Source: Thelonectria olida (lineage: Eukaryota > Ascomycota > Sordariomycetes > Hypocreales > Nectriaceae). From it: a stretch of DNA of 64,000 nt. The notes beneath the pieces were generated by a model, which saw only the letters and a list, made by a program, of their open reading frames with translations, had not been told where the DNA came from and did no database searches. The DNA lies in the NCBI GenBank assembly GCA_020736575.1, contig JAGPYM010000001.1:496001-560000 (forward strand), written 5' to 3'. Below, one piece after another: positions 1-14,568 of this stretch; positions within the stretch are counted from its first letter, which is position 1, and each line of letters opens with the position of its first letter. Position numbers and translations under genes: made by a program.

Positions 1-2775
1 AGTCCCCAAATCCTTCCAGTGAAAGCGTCTCCTTCTCTTCACGCTCCTCTTCGGTCAAGGCAGTCGCATTGTCGATTTCCTGCTGATCAGTCGCCCTCTG
101 GGACTCTCGCTCAGACAAGTTGTCATCATCACCATCTGAAAGAGGAACCTTGTATCCAATTTCTTTCCGGTAGAAGGCAGTCTCCCTATCCTGAAGCTCC
201 CGCAATCGCGGTGGATAGAATTGGTAATCGTGAACAGGAACTTGCTTGGGTGCTCGAGGAGCCTTGGGCTTCGCATCGGCTTTGGGATTGGGGTACATGG
301 TCTGCCTGAAATACTTGTCCATGGAATAAGACTGCTCCTTGCGTTCTCGTTTGGCAGGGTTGATCCAGGTCATGTTGATATTCTTCTTCTCCCCCTTCGC
401 AAAGTTTTCACCGTTCCACTCGTAAGCCGACTCGGATGTGAACTTTTGCAAGTCATCGATGCCCAACTTTTCGTATCTGGCGTTCAATTGCTTTGTCCGG
501 GATTCGCCACGAGACAGGATTTCGTCAATGTCGTCATCTTGAAGCTCACTACCCTCCCCAGGCTTGTTGCCAGTGGATCCCTTGCTCGTCTTCTGGAAGA
601 CTTTCTCAGCACCATGCTGAATCATGGACAACAGCTCATCCTTGTTTGCGGCGGCCTTGGCGGCCGCCTGGGCACGGCCTTGCTGAATAACAAGTTGGTC
701 AAGTCGAAGCTTCTGGGCGGCTCTCTCGAGAACCTTTTCCTCGATAGCGTTATCGGTCACGAATCTGTAAACAACCACTTGCTTCGTCTGGCCGATACGA
801 TGAGCGCGATCCATAGCTTGAAGGTCAGCCTGGGGGTTCCAGTCGCTGTCGTAGAGGATGACAATGTCCGCAGTGGTGAGGTTGATTCCCAGACCGCCAG
901 CTCTCGTGGTGAGCAAGAAGATGTACTTCTCTGAGCCAGGCTTGTTGTACTCATCAATGGCCGCAATTCGATCCTCATGGGCAGTTCCACCGTCAATACG
1001 GCAATACTTATACTCTCGGAAGACGCAGTAGTCCTCCAGAATATCCAGTAAGCGGCTCATTTGGGAGAAAATAAGAACTCGGCTGCCCTGCTTTTGTAGC
1101 CTATTCAGGAGCTTGTCGAGGACGGCCATCTTTCCGGCATTGTAGATAAGATGCTCGTCTGTCGTGTAAGGAGGTCCAGGCTCGGCGCCTTCAAATAGGT
1201 AGGGATGGTTACAGCATTTTCGAAGCTGCATGACAATGTTGAGAAGTCGGGTCTTGGACTCCCGCTTGCCACCGGCTCCGTTGACAGCATCGATATCCTT
1301 TTCGAGAATCTTCTGATACCACTTGATTTGCATATCGGACATGTCCAGATACACATTAACTTCTTTCTTGGGAAGCAAGCTCTTCTCTACGTCACTCTTG
1401 ACACGGCGGAGCAAGAATGGCCTCAAAACTCTGTGCAGTTGTTGGACTACTGTGTCCTGGTCACGATCCTGGCCTGAGAACCACTGATCGAACGCCTCAG
1501 AATCGCCAAAAACATCGGGGAGAAGGAAGTTAAGGAGGGCCCATAGTTCGTGGAGGTTGTTTTGAAGGGGCGTTCCTGTGATAAGAAGTCGGTTTCGGGA
1601 ATTAAAGAGTCGAATAACTTGTGATAGGGAAGACTCTTCGTTCTTGATTCGATGGGCCTGGGCACGAGTTAGATATGTTCCAATAGGCGCAAACACCGAC
1701 ATACCTCATCAATGATGATATACTCCCAGGCGAATTTCTTCAAGTGGGCCTTCTCACGCAAAACCATCTCGTAACTTGTAACACAAACATCAAACTTCTC
1801 GTCCACAAGTCGTTCGTTGATGAGGTTATGACGCTCTTCTTTGGCTCCCTGAAGGACCAAAACGTTTACCTCCGGCGTCCATTTGGCAAATTCTCGCTTC
1901 CAGTTATCGAGTGTGGACTTTGGTACAATGACCAAGTGTGGGCCTGTGATATCAACAATATGACGCAGGTAGCCAAGGAAGGAGATTGTTTGTAGAGTCT
2001 TTCCAAGACCCATTTCGTCAGCTAAGATGCCCGAAATACCATTCTCGTGGAGAGAAATCAACCAATTGAGACCAGCAACCTGGTAGTCGCGCATGGTACC
2101 ATTGATGAATGAGGGTGACTCTCGGAAGACTGTCTCTGCTGAGCCGCCATGTTTCTCGTCCTTCAGAAGTTCTGCATCCTCCTCTGCCTCAGTTCGTCGA
2201 CGGCGATCGACAGTGGCGCCCCCCTGTCTCCCGGCGCCCTTCTTGCCCTTGGTAGATTCTGCGTTCTGTCGATCGATTTCGGTCATGATATCACGGATTT
2301 TGGGGTCGGGATTGGTCTCGATGAAGTGGCGAAACAAGTCTGTCAGGCCTAGAAGGTAGCGGAATCGCCGAATAGTATCGTCTTCCTATTCGTTCAGAAT
2401 TAGCTTGACTATCTTGATAATTTGGACCATCTTGGACCTGGACGAACCTTCGACTCGCCAAGGCGGTCATGCTTCCTGCCAAAAATGCTGCGGCGCAATT
2501 GATTCACTTCAGAGCGGCGCTTGCGGCCATCTGGGGCAGGGTCACCAGCAACGCTGCTGGCTGTGGTATTTGGGTTGGTATCGGAGTCGGTGTAGTCGGG
2601 AGTCTCGTCGACCTCCTGCGACGACTCATCAGCAACAGTTCTCGCGTCAAGCACGTTGAGGCAAACAATAATTTAGACGAGCACTTACCATCCTCTCCTC
2701 TGCCTGTCGATGATCTGGCGCGTCAGACATGGACGCGTCGGTGTCCACGGCGCTCGCGCGGGATCGAGGCGCCAT
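1..2775 (-). CDS. ISWI: ISWI-type SNF2 chromatin-remodelling ATPase (3' end beyond window)
   Basis: ATP-dependent nucleosome-sliding motor of ISWI complexes (ISW1/ISW2 family), nuclear. Exons rebuilt on the minus strand: 2775-2689, 2615-2448, 2385-1705, 1657-1 (continuing out of the window). All joins keep frame, giving about 864 visible residues. Seen: an N-terminal Ser/Asp-rich tail; Walker A DEMGLGKT with Lys near 214; the DEAH box (DE 311-312, AH 313-314) cut by the third intron; [10 protein letters not shown] and the C-terminal helicase lobe with [21 protein letters not shown]; then a HAND-domain stretch ([13 protein letters not shown] to [12 protein letters not shown]). The SANT and SLIDE domains expected next lie outside. 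The start ATG is the first in frame, and intron 1 has a TGCTGAT branch point and a CAG acceptor. Intron 2 uses the unusual donor GTTCGT. Whether it is ISW1 or ISW2 cannot be settled here. Confidence 0.93.
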
Positions 2776-3562
2776 TGCGAAGGAAGTGTTCGATGAAACC
2801 TCTTTACGCGACTGGCGTCTTGAAGACGCGTTCCAACACGGGCGAGACGGGGTCGTAGAATAACCCAGGTGTTATGCAGTGTTGTAGCAAGCTCACTTGG
2901 ATGGATCTGGCGTCTCAAAGTTGGAGGTTGAAAAGTTATTGTGTCTTCTTGCAATGCACAGAAGCGTAGATGTTTTTTCGAAGGTGACGGCAGGTGGAAT
3001 CGAGACGAGCACATCCATCGAAGGGGGCCAGTTTGGGGCTAGTGTCGCTCTGTGGTCCCCTGCTCGTCAACCAACGCCCGTGCTCTTAAAATGCCCCACG
3101 TTTCGACGAATGACAAGGAGGAACAAATAATGTTCCGAGCTGCCCAACGACGTCACTTTACAGGTTGTGGTCGATTCACTGACTCGCAGGTGGTCGTGGC
3201 ATTTGCAAACAGCATTGACTCGAACAAATAAATACATTTCTTACCATCAGAAGTTCTCAGCGGGGTTGTTGGGCTTCAAATTCTCGCCCAGCTGAGAATG
3301 GATAATCCACCTCGAAGGCTGGCACCCTGTCCAGGCAAGATGCCTGTGGGTAGTCACGTGAATGAACGGACCCTCCACCCCACGTGCCAACCCCTCGGAT
3401 GCCCAACAAGCTCTTTGCTGCAGGTTGAAGTTGAGGTCAAACCATATCCAACCGTTTGAATCAACGGTCAACCACTGAGATTTGAGGATATATCTCCAAG
3501 GCGCAAACTCAAAACTCAACCGGACTCTCCTTGCTTGATTGCTTTTCCCTGCTCCTGCAAGG
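2776..3562. promoter_or_regulatory. Divergent intergenic region between ISWI gene and HAPSTR1-like gene
   Basis: The stretch separates two divergently transcribed genes and must hold both promoters and 5' leaders. Open frames here are short, overlap on both strands and lack splice-site support, so I call no gene. I see no clear TATA box. Confidence 0.5.
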
Positions 3563-3665
3563 GTAAGTTCTCGCTCCTGTCAGAAAACTGGACTTCCCTT
3601 CAGATCGCCACGATTAAGTAATACTGTCGGTCGATTCATCCTCAGCTAACGTCTCATTCTTTCAG
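3563..3665 (+). other. Probable 5'-UTR intron of the HAPSTR1-like gene
   Basis: A donor GTAAGT at 3563, a CAGCTAACG branch-point sequence near 3645 and a TTCAG acceptor ending at 3665 define a consensus 103-nt intron that ends 34 nt before the ATG at 3700. Leader introns of this kind are common in filamentous fungi. RNA reads would confirm it. Confidence 0.6.
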
Positions 3666-3699
3666 ATAGGCGATCATTCTTTTACCTCATACTACGATT

Positions 3700-4443
3700 A
3701 TGGATCCGATGAGAGGTGTGTCCGGTGGTTCGGGGAAGCAACCTGCCCAGACCGAAACACCTGAGCAGCTCCTTGATGTGTTTAAGGCTGCAGCTCTCTC
3801 TGTCACGAAGCTGTATAAGACTTCAGCAGCAGCACAATCCAAGGCCCGATCTGACGGATACCAAGACTGCCTCGACGATCTTTTATCGTTTCTGGATAAG
3901 GAGAACCTGGGACTCGACGACGGGGAGGGATGGAAGATCCGACGATGGGCAACAGAACGGCTGGACGGGCGAGACACCGGCTCGCAGAGCCTCGAAAGCG
4001 AAGACGAGGTTGACAAGGCGGAAACTGCTTCGTCTCCAGAAATAGTGCGAACAAACAGTGCGGCTCAACTATCGATACCAAGGACCGACTCAGCTCCCCC
4101 GACAATGCCTTCTATCGCTCCCGCCCCCGGACCACCAGCCCCTATCGTTGTCCCAACTCAAGATACCTTCACATTCCAGTCATCGCACGCATATCCTAAC
4201 ATTGCCACTCTTGATCTTTCCGACTCAAGACCCCAAGATGGTCCATCAAGAGCACCAACCTTCGCAGCAAAAGCCCGACTTAACAGCAACGCGGGCCGAG
4301 CAGTATCCAGGTCAGCAGCCTTGCAAAGGGCCGGCACAAAGCGGAAACTCAACTTTGAGGAGATATTCGATCTTGGAAGCCTCGGAGGGAAGGATCCCAA
4401 GGATCCCTTCGGCAATGGAGGGAAACGAGGTCGCCATTCTTGA
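3700..4443 (+). CDS. HAPSTR1/UPF0472-like small nuclear protein
   Basis: Single-exon gene of 247 residues. The N-terminal third (residues about 23-65) carries LLDVFKAAALSVTKLYK followed by a GYQDCLDDLLSFLD segment. This pattern resembles the FQNAATAVTNLYK...GYQ core of the animal C16orf72/HAPSTR1 family, which works with the HUWE1 ubiquitin ligase in stress responses. The rest is Ser/Pro-rich and probably disordered, with two FDLGSLGGKDPKDPFG-type motifs absent from other genes here and a basic GKRGRHS C-terminus that could act in nuclear import. The start is the first ATG after the leader intron. The family assignment rests on my memory of the motif and is moderate; the protein is clearly a conserved-looking fungal gene, but its role in fungi is inference. 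Confidence 0.72.
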   Translation: MDPMRGVSGGSGKQPAQTETPEQLLDVFKAAALSVTKLYKTSAAAQSKARSDGYQDCLDDLLSFLDKENLGLDDGEGWKIRRWATERLDGRDTGSQSLESEDEVDKAETASSPEIVRTNSAAQLSIPRTDSAPPTMPSIAPAPGPPAPIVVPTQDTFTFQSSHAYPNIATLDLSDSRPQDGPSRAPTFAAKARLNSNAGRAVSRSAALQRAGTKRKLNFEEIFDLGSLGGKDPKDPFGNGGKRGRHS

Positions 4444-5399
4444 TGGGTTGCCTTGATGGGACGAATCTGAGCCGTTATTCGAATATCGTTATTATGGTGT
4501 ATGGGAACTCGATAGATGGAACGAGGCATGACTACGGACGGACGCATGGGCTAGCGATCAGCATGGGCGGCGTTTGGAGGACGTATGGACTGCATTTTAT
4601 GGGGTGTCTGGGTTGCGGCTTCTAAACATTATTCTCTGGCATAACTCGGTGACAAACAGTGTCAGAACAAACAAATGAAACAAACTGCGCGATTGCATCT
4701 TCTCATTCGTGTCTGTGTTTGGTAAATGGTAAATCACGATCACTCCGGAACTCTTCCTTCAGTCCATATGACATTCATCAATTACTCCCGTGTGACACTT
4801 GGCTAATGGCAGCGTTTTAATTTGGCCATCACGAATCTCAATCGGTGTGTGTTTTGCTTTCTGCAAGGTGTTCTTATCATTTTCGAGAACCCTGATGTTC
4901 TGTTAGCCTCAGGGGAGGCAGCTTTGAATATTCGCCCGGAGCCTCATCAAGCTCAGCTATCAGCCACATTATCGGAACTCGGGTCAACTCCGGCTCCCCC
5001 ACATCGTGCATAACGGGTCCCCATTTCCTGCCTCAAGCTTCCAGAGTCCCAAGCTGCCTACGGACTAATCTTCGAAGTGCATATTCTCGAACTACTCCCG
5101 GTGGTTTAGTTTTACCTGCTTTTATCTCCGACCTTCTCGCTGCATAATATTTGACAGAGGCTCTGGCAAGTACGATCTTGACCTTAACGCACAATCATTA
5201 CAATCGTCCGTAAGTTTTGCAGCTGCCACCGAAACCCCTGCCTCCTGACCCCTACCCGCGTTTTTGCGACGCGCTGCAGAACCTAGCACTCATTGTGTCA
5301 TCTCTCGACCCCTTTCCGAATATCTTTTCTCGACAAGTATTGACTCTCTACCCACAGATTTCACTAGACGATTACTTCGCGACCGCCATTTCAATCAAA
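4444..5399 (+). promoter_or_regulatory. Intergenic: 3' region of HAPSTR1-like gene and promoter/leader of pab2
   Basis: No coding signal. The last 200 nt are pyrimidine-rich and lead into CAATCAAA just before the pab2 ATG, a normal fungal leader. An in-frame extension of pab2 back to 5217 is open, but it does not start with ATG and is Pro-rich, so I treat it as untranslated. Confidence 0.5.
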
Positions 5400-6116
5400 A
5401 TGTCGGACGCGGGCAAGCCAGAAGAGCAACCGACGGCCGAGCGCGAGCACGAGCCCGAGAACGAGATGACTGCGAGCGAGGAGGTGCGTTGAGGCGCGAC
5501 AAGAGGTGGACGAAAGAAGGAAACTGACAAAGGCGCCACTATAGGAAGAAATCACTGCCATGAAGCGCCGCGTGGCAGAGATGGAAGAGGAGGCCAAGAA
5601 GCTGCGCGAGATGCAGGCCACTTTGGAGAAGCAGTCTGCGGATCTCGCGGACGACAAGGAATCTGTCGATGCGCGCAGCATCTTTGTCGGCAATGTCGAC
5701 TACTCTGCCTCACCTGAGGAGATTCAAGCCCACTTCCAGAGCTGCGGCTCCATCAACCGAGTCACAATTCTTTTGGATAAGTTTACCGGTCAACCCAAGG
5801 GGTAGGTCTTCAGATCTTTACAGAACGGATGCATTATGGGAAGTCAAGTTCTAACAGTCCACATTTCAGATATGCCTACGTTGAGTTTACGGAACCCAGC
5901 TTGGTTGCTCAAGCCCTCGTTCTTAATGAGAGTCTGTTCAAGGGCCGCAACATCAAGGTGACCCCGAAGCGCACCAACGTTCCTGGCATGAGCCGCGGTC
6001 GTGGTGGTCGTGGTCGAGGCCGAGGATTCTTTGGAGGACGAGGCTCAAACCCACGCGGTGGTTATCGAGGCGGATATCGAGGTCGAGGTCGGGGTGCAGG
6101 CTTCACTCCCTACTAG
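5400..6116 (+). CDS. pab2: Pab2/PABPN1-type nuclear poly(A)-binding protein
   Basis: Binds poly(A) tails in the nucleus and takes part in polyadenylation and RNA surveillance. Three exons, 5400-5483, 5545-5801 and 5870-6116, join in frame to 195 residues. Seen in order: an acidic N-terminus; a coiled-coil helix rich in Glu/Lys (about 29-65); one RRM (about 72-150) with RNP2 IFVGNV at 74-79 and RNP1 GYAYVEF at 114-120; and an RGG/RG tail (about 155-195). This acidic / coiled coil / single RRM / Arg-Gly order and the length match fission yeast Pab2 and human PABPN1. Intron 1 has donor GTGCGT; intron 2 has donor GTAGGT and a TTCTAACAG branch point. The arginines in the tail are likely methylated (inference from the family). 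Confidence 0.92.
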
Positions 6117-9100
6117 GAGCAGGGACCCATCTCTCCCCGCAAGGTATGCGGTGCCCAGTCTGCTGCTATGCCCAACCCCTTCAAAATCGAGGTGGATGAC
6201 TACGCTGGAAACGATGGGAGCCGAAACTGGTAGCTCGAGAACGAACCCGTGAACGTTCCGAGTGTTTTGTTTTCAATGTCGAATTTGCGTTCGCAGCAAG
6301 GTGGAAAGAAGTCTGGACAAGGCCGTCGGCGTATTATATCAGGAGAAAGGAACAAAGCAGCTCAACGCACACCCCAAGGACGGGGAGAAGGAGTTTACGG
6401 ACATATTCGTTTATTTCTTTTCTGGTTTTTTAATTTAAAAAAAAAAAAAAAAAAAAAAGGCTACATTTTTACAATGCGAATCGCCAAGATACAAGAAGTG
6501 CATATCCTGTAGCATCATACTTTTCGAGATAGCAACCTCCAAGTCAGGCATGTCAGGCTCGGCCGGGAGACGGCATGGTTGGCTGAGCACGAACCAATGT
6601 GGTTCTCTGCGGATGGTGACACCTTGACTTCGCCACGCAATCCGGAGGCCGCCCGCCCGCCCGCCACCTCCGTCAGTTCCGGGCGGGAGGTTTGAAGCGT
6701 GGCGCGTCGCAGCTAGGAAAAGAATCTAGGAGGTTCGGCGGCTTGCTCCGTGCCGAGATGGTAGAAAAAGAAAATCAAAGATCTGTAGCCTGGTTACCTG
6801 ACTGTTAACAGCGAAATGTAGGTGCCAAGCACTCCAGCTATAGGTATCAATAAGGATTTTGAAGTCTCCCAAGTGCTTTTTTCTTTTTGGTTTCTTTTGT
6901 TTTGTTTTCTTTTATTTATCTGTTTTATTTATTCCACTTCCAGCCAGATCCGCTTGATACGAGTCGGGTTTGATACGAAGAGATGGGCTCCGTGATACAC
7001 GACCCTGTTGGATAGACAGACATGCTTCGACTGCGAGGATCCGAGAAGCCTTACTTCGGGCCACCGCCGTGGCTATCACACACCTCAGATATGATATGAT
7101 AACAAATATCACCAAGCTGGTGGTTCTAAGAACTCTGCGTATCTTCTTGACTATCAGGGCACACTTTGGAAAGACATTGACGTCTCTCTGCCAAATCTCG
7201 ATCTATAGCATCCAATGCAGGCATATCGTCATGGACAGGCAGTGGCCTTCAACGCCAAGCAGTCCACCATGCACAACTACGCAGTTGCTCGTAACTTGGC
7301 AAGGCCATGATGAAATGGCATCCACAACCCGATCTTGAAGGAGATTACGAGGCTCCGGAATCTCGAGTCCGCGTAATCAGCTACATTTCGTTACACTTTG
7401 CAAGATTGATGCCATCTCAGTTAGCGCAGGTCAAGCCAATAATAGACTATGCCACCCGACAAACGTTGTCAAAGAGCAGGCTTGTAATGCCCCTTTATAC
7501 ATCGACGGTCGGCGGGCGCGGAATCCGGGGGAAACAGCTCACCCCAAAGCTCGTCGATTGTCGCAGGGGATGTCTGGTTTGAGCTTCGTCAATGATGACA
7601 CTGTACGAAGTACATAGAAGAAGTCCTGGTGAATTGTGGCGCACTGCGAAGTATTCGTACGTGTACTCCACGTCCTCTAAAGTGGCTCAGCGAACACAAT
7701 TGTCAAAGTCAGCCTCGATGAGTTATGGATCTGATAATTACAAGCTTACAAGCCAGGGAGTGATTAGCGAAGGCTTCTAAAGAAAGACTCAGCGAGTCGA
7801 GTCCAATGTTTGTTGTTGTCACCCCCTTGTCTGCAGTGGGAAACCGTGTATCAACACGGTTTCAAGACGGGTTGGGTCTTTGCCGCCCGCAGACTGTCTC
7901 CGCCAAGCTTGTTGGAGCAAGATTCATCCGCTGATGTTGGTTAGTTCAGCCTAGAGCCTCGAGCTGACAGAAAGTGGAAAAGCTGACGGTACTTTCGACG
8001 GTGTTTTAGGCCTTGGAACTCAAGCTGGAAACCTGTGATATGTCGTGAACCACAATTCTATCTCATATGATTGTGGAATTCTTGCTGATAGAGAAACGGC
8101 CTAAGCATAGCAAAGACTCATGTAAGCAGACGGGTACAAAGAAAAAGGGTTTTCAATGGATCCTTGAAGCGCCAGTGTCAAACCCAGGCAATGCCAAAGC
8201 GCTGGAAGAAGCTGGATTTGGCTGGTAACTCGACATGGTTGGCCCCTGGTGCCGGCCACCCGGTTTGCCCCCGTCTTGGTTTTCTTGGCCAGTGTTCTAG
8301 GCTGCCAGAAGGTCTCTTGTGGTTGGGCTGTCTCGGCTGTCCCATGGCGAATGGTAAGGCGTCCAAGCATCTCGGTGGCTCTGGCGACATGGGACCTTTT
8401 GCGTTGAACCAGACCTACTGGAGGGGGCACGAGACGCGCGACAAACGATCCTGACAGTCCAGCCACCCATGGTGAGCTGAGAGCTTTGTTGGAACTTGGT
8501 GCGAAGGATTGAGCGGGGAAGAAGACAAAGACTCCGAGACAGTGACAGGACACTGCACTATCTCCTGTGAGATAATCCGCATGGAAGGCGGGAAGGCGCC
8601 AAAGATATGGAGTATGAAGTCCAATGCTCCTTCTTCGAAGGTGTTCTCTCGCTAATAAAAAGACTCGTAGATGCATCCACCAATCCATTCATCCATGGAT
8701 TTTATCCATCCATGCATCATCAGTACAGAAAAGGTACCTGACGTGATCCCTGCGTCGACTTATCCCCTCCCGCTCCCGCTATCGCATTCGCTCTCCCCAC
8801 CTCGAGTCCAGGTACCAGGCATGTAGAATGGAGTGCTGAAGAACCACTCATGCCTGACCTCACCTCACTTTCCCAGATTTCGACTCACTTTGTACCTGAA
8901 GTCGGATAGTTGGACTTCTAGCCCCCCGCCTAGAAACCGTCAGGCTCCTCCCGCTGGGTCAGGAATCGCCCACCCACCCACTGAAACTCAGCGCCCGTAC
9001 CTCCCTCCCAAGCTTGGAGGTTAGCACAGGCAAGTACCTACCTCCAAACTTACCTACCTCACCTCAGGCGGTTCACGGGCACTCACTGCTGGACCGGACA

Positions 9101-9656
9101 GGACCAACACCACCAAGCTCAGCCGAGAGCAGCGCCCCCCTCGTCGACGGTCTCACACCCCCTCCCATCTTTTGTGCCTTCTCGCATCGCTCGCATCCGC
9201 CAACTTGATTCCATCATCTATTTTTCCTGTCATCAAACCTCCCCGTTGTCGATTCTAGCATTTCGTTGCCATTTTCCGTCGTCGCTTCTCCCAAGGGCCC
9301 AATTTTACGACGTCTCGCCCCGTGTTCCTCGTTGTTTGCATCGTTGAACCTTTGTCTTCTTCCCCCTTCCGGCCATCGCCTCCTCGCTTTGGAAGCGGGG
9401 AGCCCTTCTCTGGTCTTCTGGGCCGCCGCCGCCCGTGCACAGCCTCAACCTCCTTCAGCGTCTCCCTACGGCGTCGTCGATTTTGTCAACCTTCTCATCT
9501 AAACACCTTTTCGAGCCCGTTCTTGGAGCTCCAACACTTTCCTGGGGCCACCGTACAAACCTCGCCTTGACTGCGCGTGGCCTGTTCCGCCAGATTTATT
9601 CGTCCTGCTTCGTGGTGTTTTAGTCACTCGCTGCGTTGCGCACGAGGCGAAACACC
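6117..9656. other. Gene-free stretch between pab2 and rsp5, including rsp5 promoter and leader
   Basis: About 3.5 kb. It holds the pab2 3' region, a (CCCG)n patch near 6650-6664, several overlapping open frames on both strands around 8.1-8.7 kb that lack splice structure or recognisable domains, and from about 8730 a strongly pyrimidine-rich stretch with repeated ACCTACCTC-like motifs (about 9030-9060). The last 400 nt (CT-rich, few G tracts) look like a long rsp5 5' leader. No TE or RNA gene is recognised. Confidence 0.5.
6437..6458 (+). repeat. 22-nt genomic A tract after pab2
   Basis: An uninterrupted run of 22 A lies about 320 nt after the pab2 stop, preceded by TTTTTAATTT. It probably lies at or near the 3' end of the pab2 transcript. 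Its exact length may vary or be a sequencing artefact. Confidence 0.8.
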
Positions 9657-12475
<2,819 letters not shown>

Positions 12476-13650
12476 ACGATGAAGGCACCACTCTAGCAAG
12501 GTTGACGAGGCTCAACTCGCGCCTAACGCTGTGTATTTTCTCTGAGAGTGCGATTCTTCGCTTCTCATCAGCCCCTCGCTCGCACACAAACGAAACCGCT
12601 TTGGGTAATTGCTTTGGTTCAGAGAGTGGACAGACCTGGGTCGTTAGGCGCTGGTGGATTGATTATCATTCGAACGCGATGCAATGCATTTTCTTTATCT
12701 GTCCAAGCAACTTTGCGGATAACAAACAAATCAAGAAACAGACGGAATCCGAGCCCTGGTTCTTCCTTTACGAGACGGCAAGCACTACATGATCATCCCA
12801 AACTCAGACAGGCGGATGGCGCTCACCATTGGAGCTCTCGGTTCTGCGGAAGCCCTAGAGATTGAGTGGTATTGTCACAGCTCACTAGGAGCATACCTTT
12901 CAAAGACCCCGCATATGGTAAGTATACTATCAGCTTGTCCTCGCGGGCAGGGGATGCAAAAGGCTGTATTCGCTTGGACATGACGGATCGATGTAGCATG
13001 GCCATTGTGCCCAAGGGCACGAATCGGAGGTTAGAAAGGAAGAAGGGGCTCTTGCGAGATTTCAGCATTGCATCACACCTATATACACAAGGATACTTTT
13101 CTCTATTCCTGTCTGCGTTTGTTCTCCTCGGCTTGGTTCGGTATCGGGCACGATGTTATGATAGATTGGTTTTTGCGGTCCAGTATGAATATCTTTGTCT
13201 CGACTACATGGTTGTGATGATCGACTCGTGAAACTGTAAATTATTGGTCGGGTGTCCATTCAGAGGCCGAGTCTCGTGTTAAATTCCACAAGGGTTTACC
13301 TATGAATTATGCCTCTCTGCTACTTGATGAGAGTGAATATGATTCAAGTGACGGCGAGCACTTATCCCGCACATTGGAGACATGTATGGTGTTGTACAGA
13401 ATTGCATTCCTTCTACCAGTCTACCGGTACAATCCCCAGTATGTGCACCTTGTGATAACATATGAAAGACGTCTTTTGGCGCGCCATCCACGTCGTATTT
13501 GCGGCCGCGTCGTTTGCTATCCCATCCGATTCCATGCGTTCCTTGCTGAGTGATTTCTCGAATATCCATTGCCACAACAACCTGGTCCAACAGGCTCTTC
13601 TCACGACATGCTCTGCTCCTGTTCGTACTTTGCTTCCCCGGTTTATCCCT
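12476..13650. other. Convergent intergenic region, rsp5 and NDUFS7 3' ends
   Basis: The two flanking genes point at each other. Open frames are short and lack introns or domain signatures. The region should hold both 3' UTRs and polyadenylation sites; I see nothing else. Confidence 0.5.
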
Positions 13651-14568
13651 TCATCGTCGGTACCACATGCGGGTGATCTTGGTGTTGCGCATCTTGCGCT
13701 GGAGCTGGAAGATGCCGTACATCAGGGCCTCGCTGGTAGGGGGGCAGCCGGGAACGTAGATGTCCACGGGGACAATGCGGTCGCAGCCACGGACAACACT
13801 GTACGAGTAGTGGTAGTAACCGCCGCCGTTGGCACAGCTTCCCATGGAGACGACCCATCGGGGGTCGGGCATCTGATCGTAGACCTGGCGCAGGGCGGGT
13901 GCCATCTTGTTTGTGAGGGTGCCGGCAACGATCATGACATCGGACTGACGAGGGGAGGCACGGAAAATGATTCCGAGACGATCCTGATCGTATCGTGGGG
14001 TGGAAAGATGCATCATTTCGACGGCACAGCAGGCGAGACCAAAGGTCATGGGCCACAGGGAGGACTGGCGGGCCCAGTTGGCGATGACATCGAGGGAGGT
14101 GCTATAGTCGGGAAAGAGTGGTCAATTGTCAGCAATGGCATTCTTCGTGCGTGAGGCATTGAATTGGGTTGATCGTGGATGCTTGGAAGCGGTTTGGGCG
14201 TCGGGAGCGGCAATGATGGCGGGTGCGGTACATACAGGGCATACTGAATGACACCTTTGGTGCCCTCCTCGCTTCCCAATGGCACCTCCTTGCGGACCTT
14301 GGCCAGGCCGGAGGTGCCCGAATGGGCCGTCACAGCGCTGGCATCACGTCGGGAACCGGTCGAGAAAGCAGCGGCAGCTCGGAAGGGGAGGATGGCGGTC
14401 GCGGGTTTGACTACATCAATTGGCAAAGCAGTTAGCAAAAGCGTGCGGTCGCAATGGCGAGCAGGAAAAAAAACCCGCCAATCCGGGGTAACAGCCCGGC
14501 CCAGATTGCGAATTATAGAACATACCTCGCAGGGCCATTGAGGCCGCAGATCGCGAAGCCAGGAGCAT
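13651..14568 (-). CDS. nuo-20: NADH:ubiquinone oxidoreductase 20-kDa subunit (PSST/NDUFS7/NuoB)
   Basis: Core peripheral-arm subunit of mitochondrial complex I that carries iron-sulfur cluster N2, the last electron donor to ubiquinone. Exons on the minus strand: 14568-14526, 14410-14236, 14101-13651. They join in frame to 222 residues, close to the Neurospora subunit. The N-terminus is Arg/Ser/Ala-rich without acids ([14 protein letters not shown]), a good mitochondrial presequence. Cluster N2 ligands are visible as the adjacent pair Cys97-Cys98 in [10 protein letters not shown], Cys162 in [10 protein letters not shown] and Cys192 in VPGCPPT. The mature protein is strongly conserved to the end (RMWYRR). 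Intron 1 has a TTGCTAACTG branch point and a GATGTAG acceptor; introns are 115 and 134 nt. Confidence 0.97.

Noticed and set aside
5217..5399. In-frame upstream extension of pab2
   Set aside because: Does not begin with ATG, Pro-rich, unlike the family; the ATG at 5400 has a better context.
8101..8688. 195-codon minus-strand open frame
   Set aside because: Overlaps other open frames on both strands, no domain, no splice signals, looks like chance in GC-balanced non-coding DNA.
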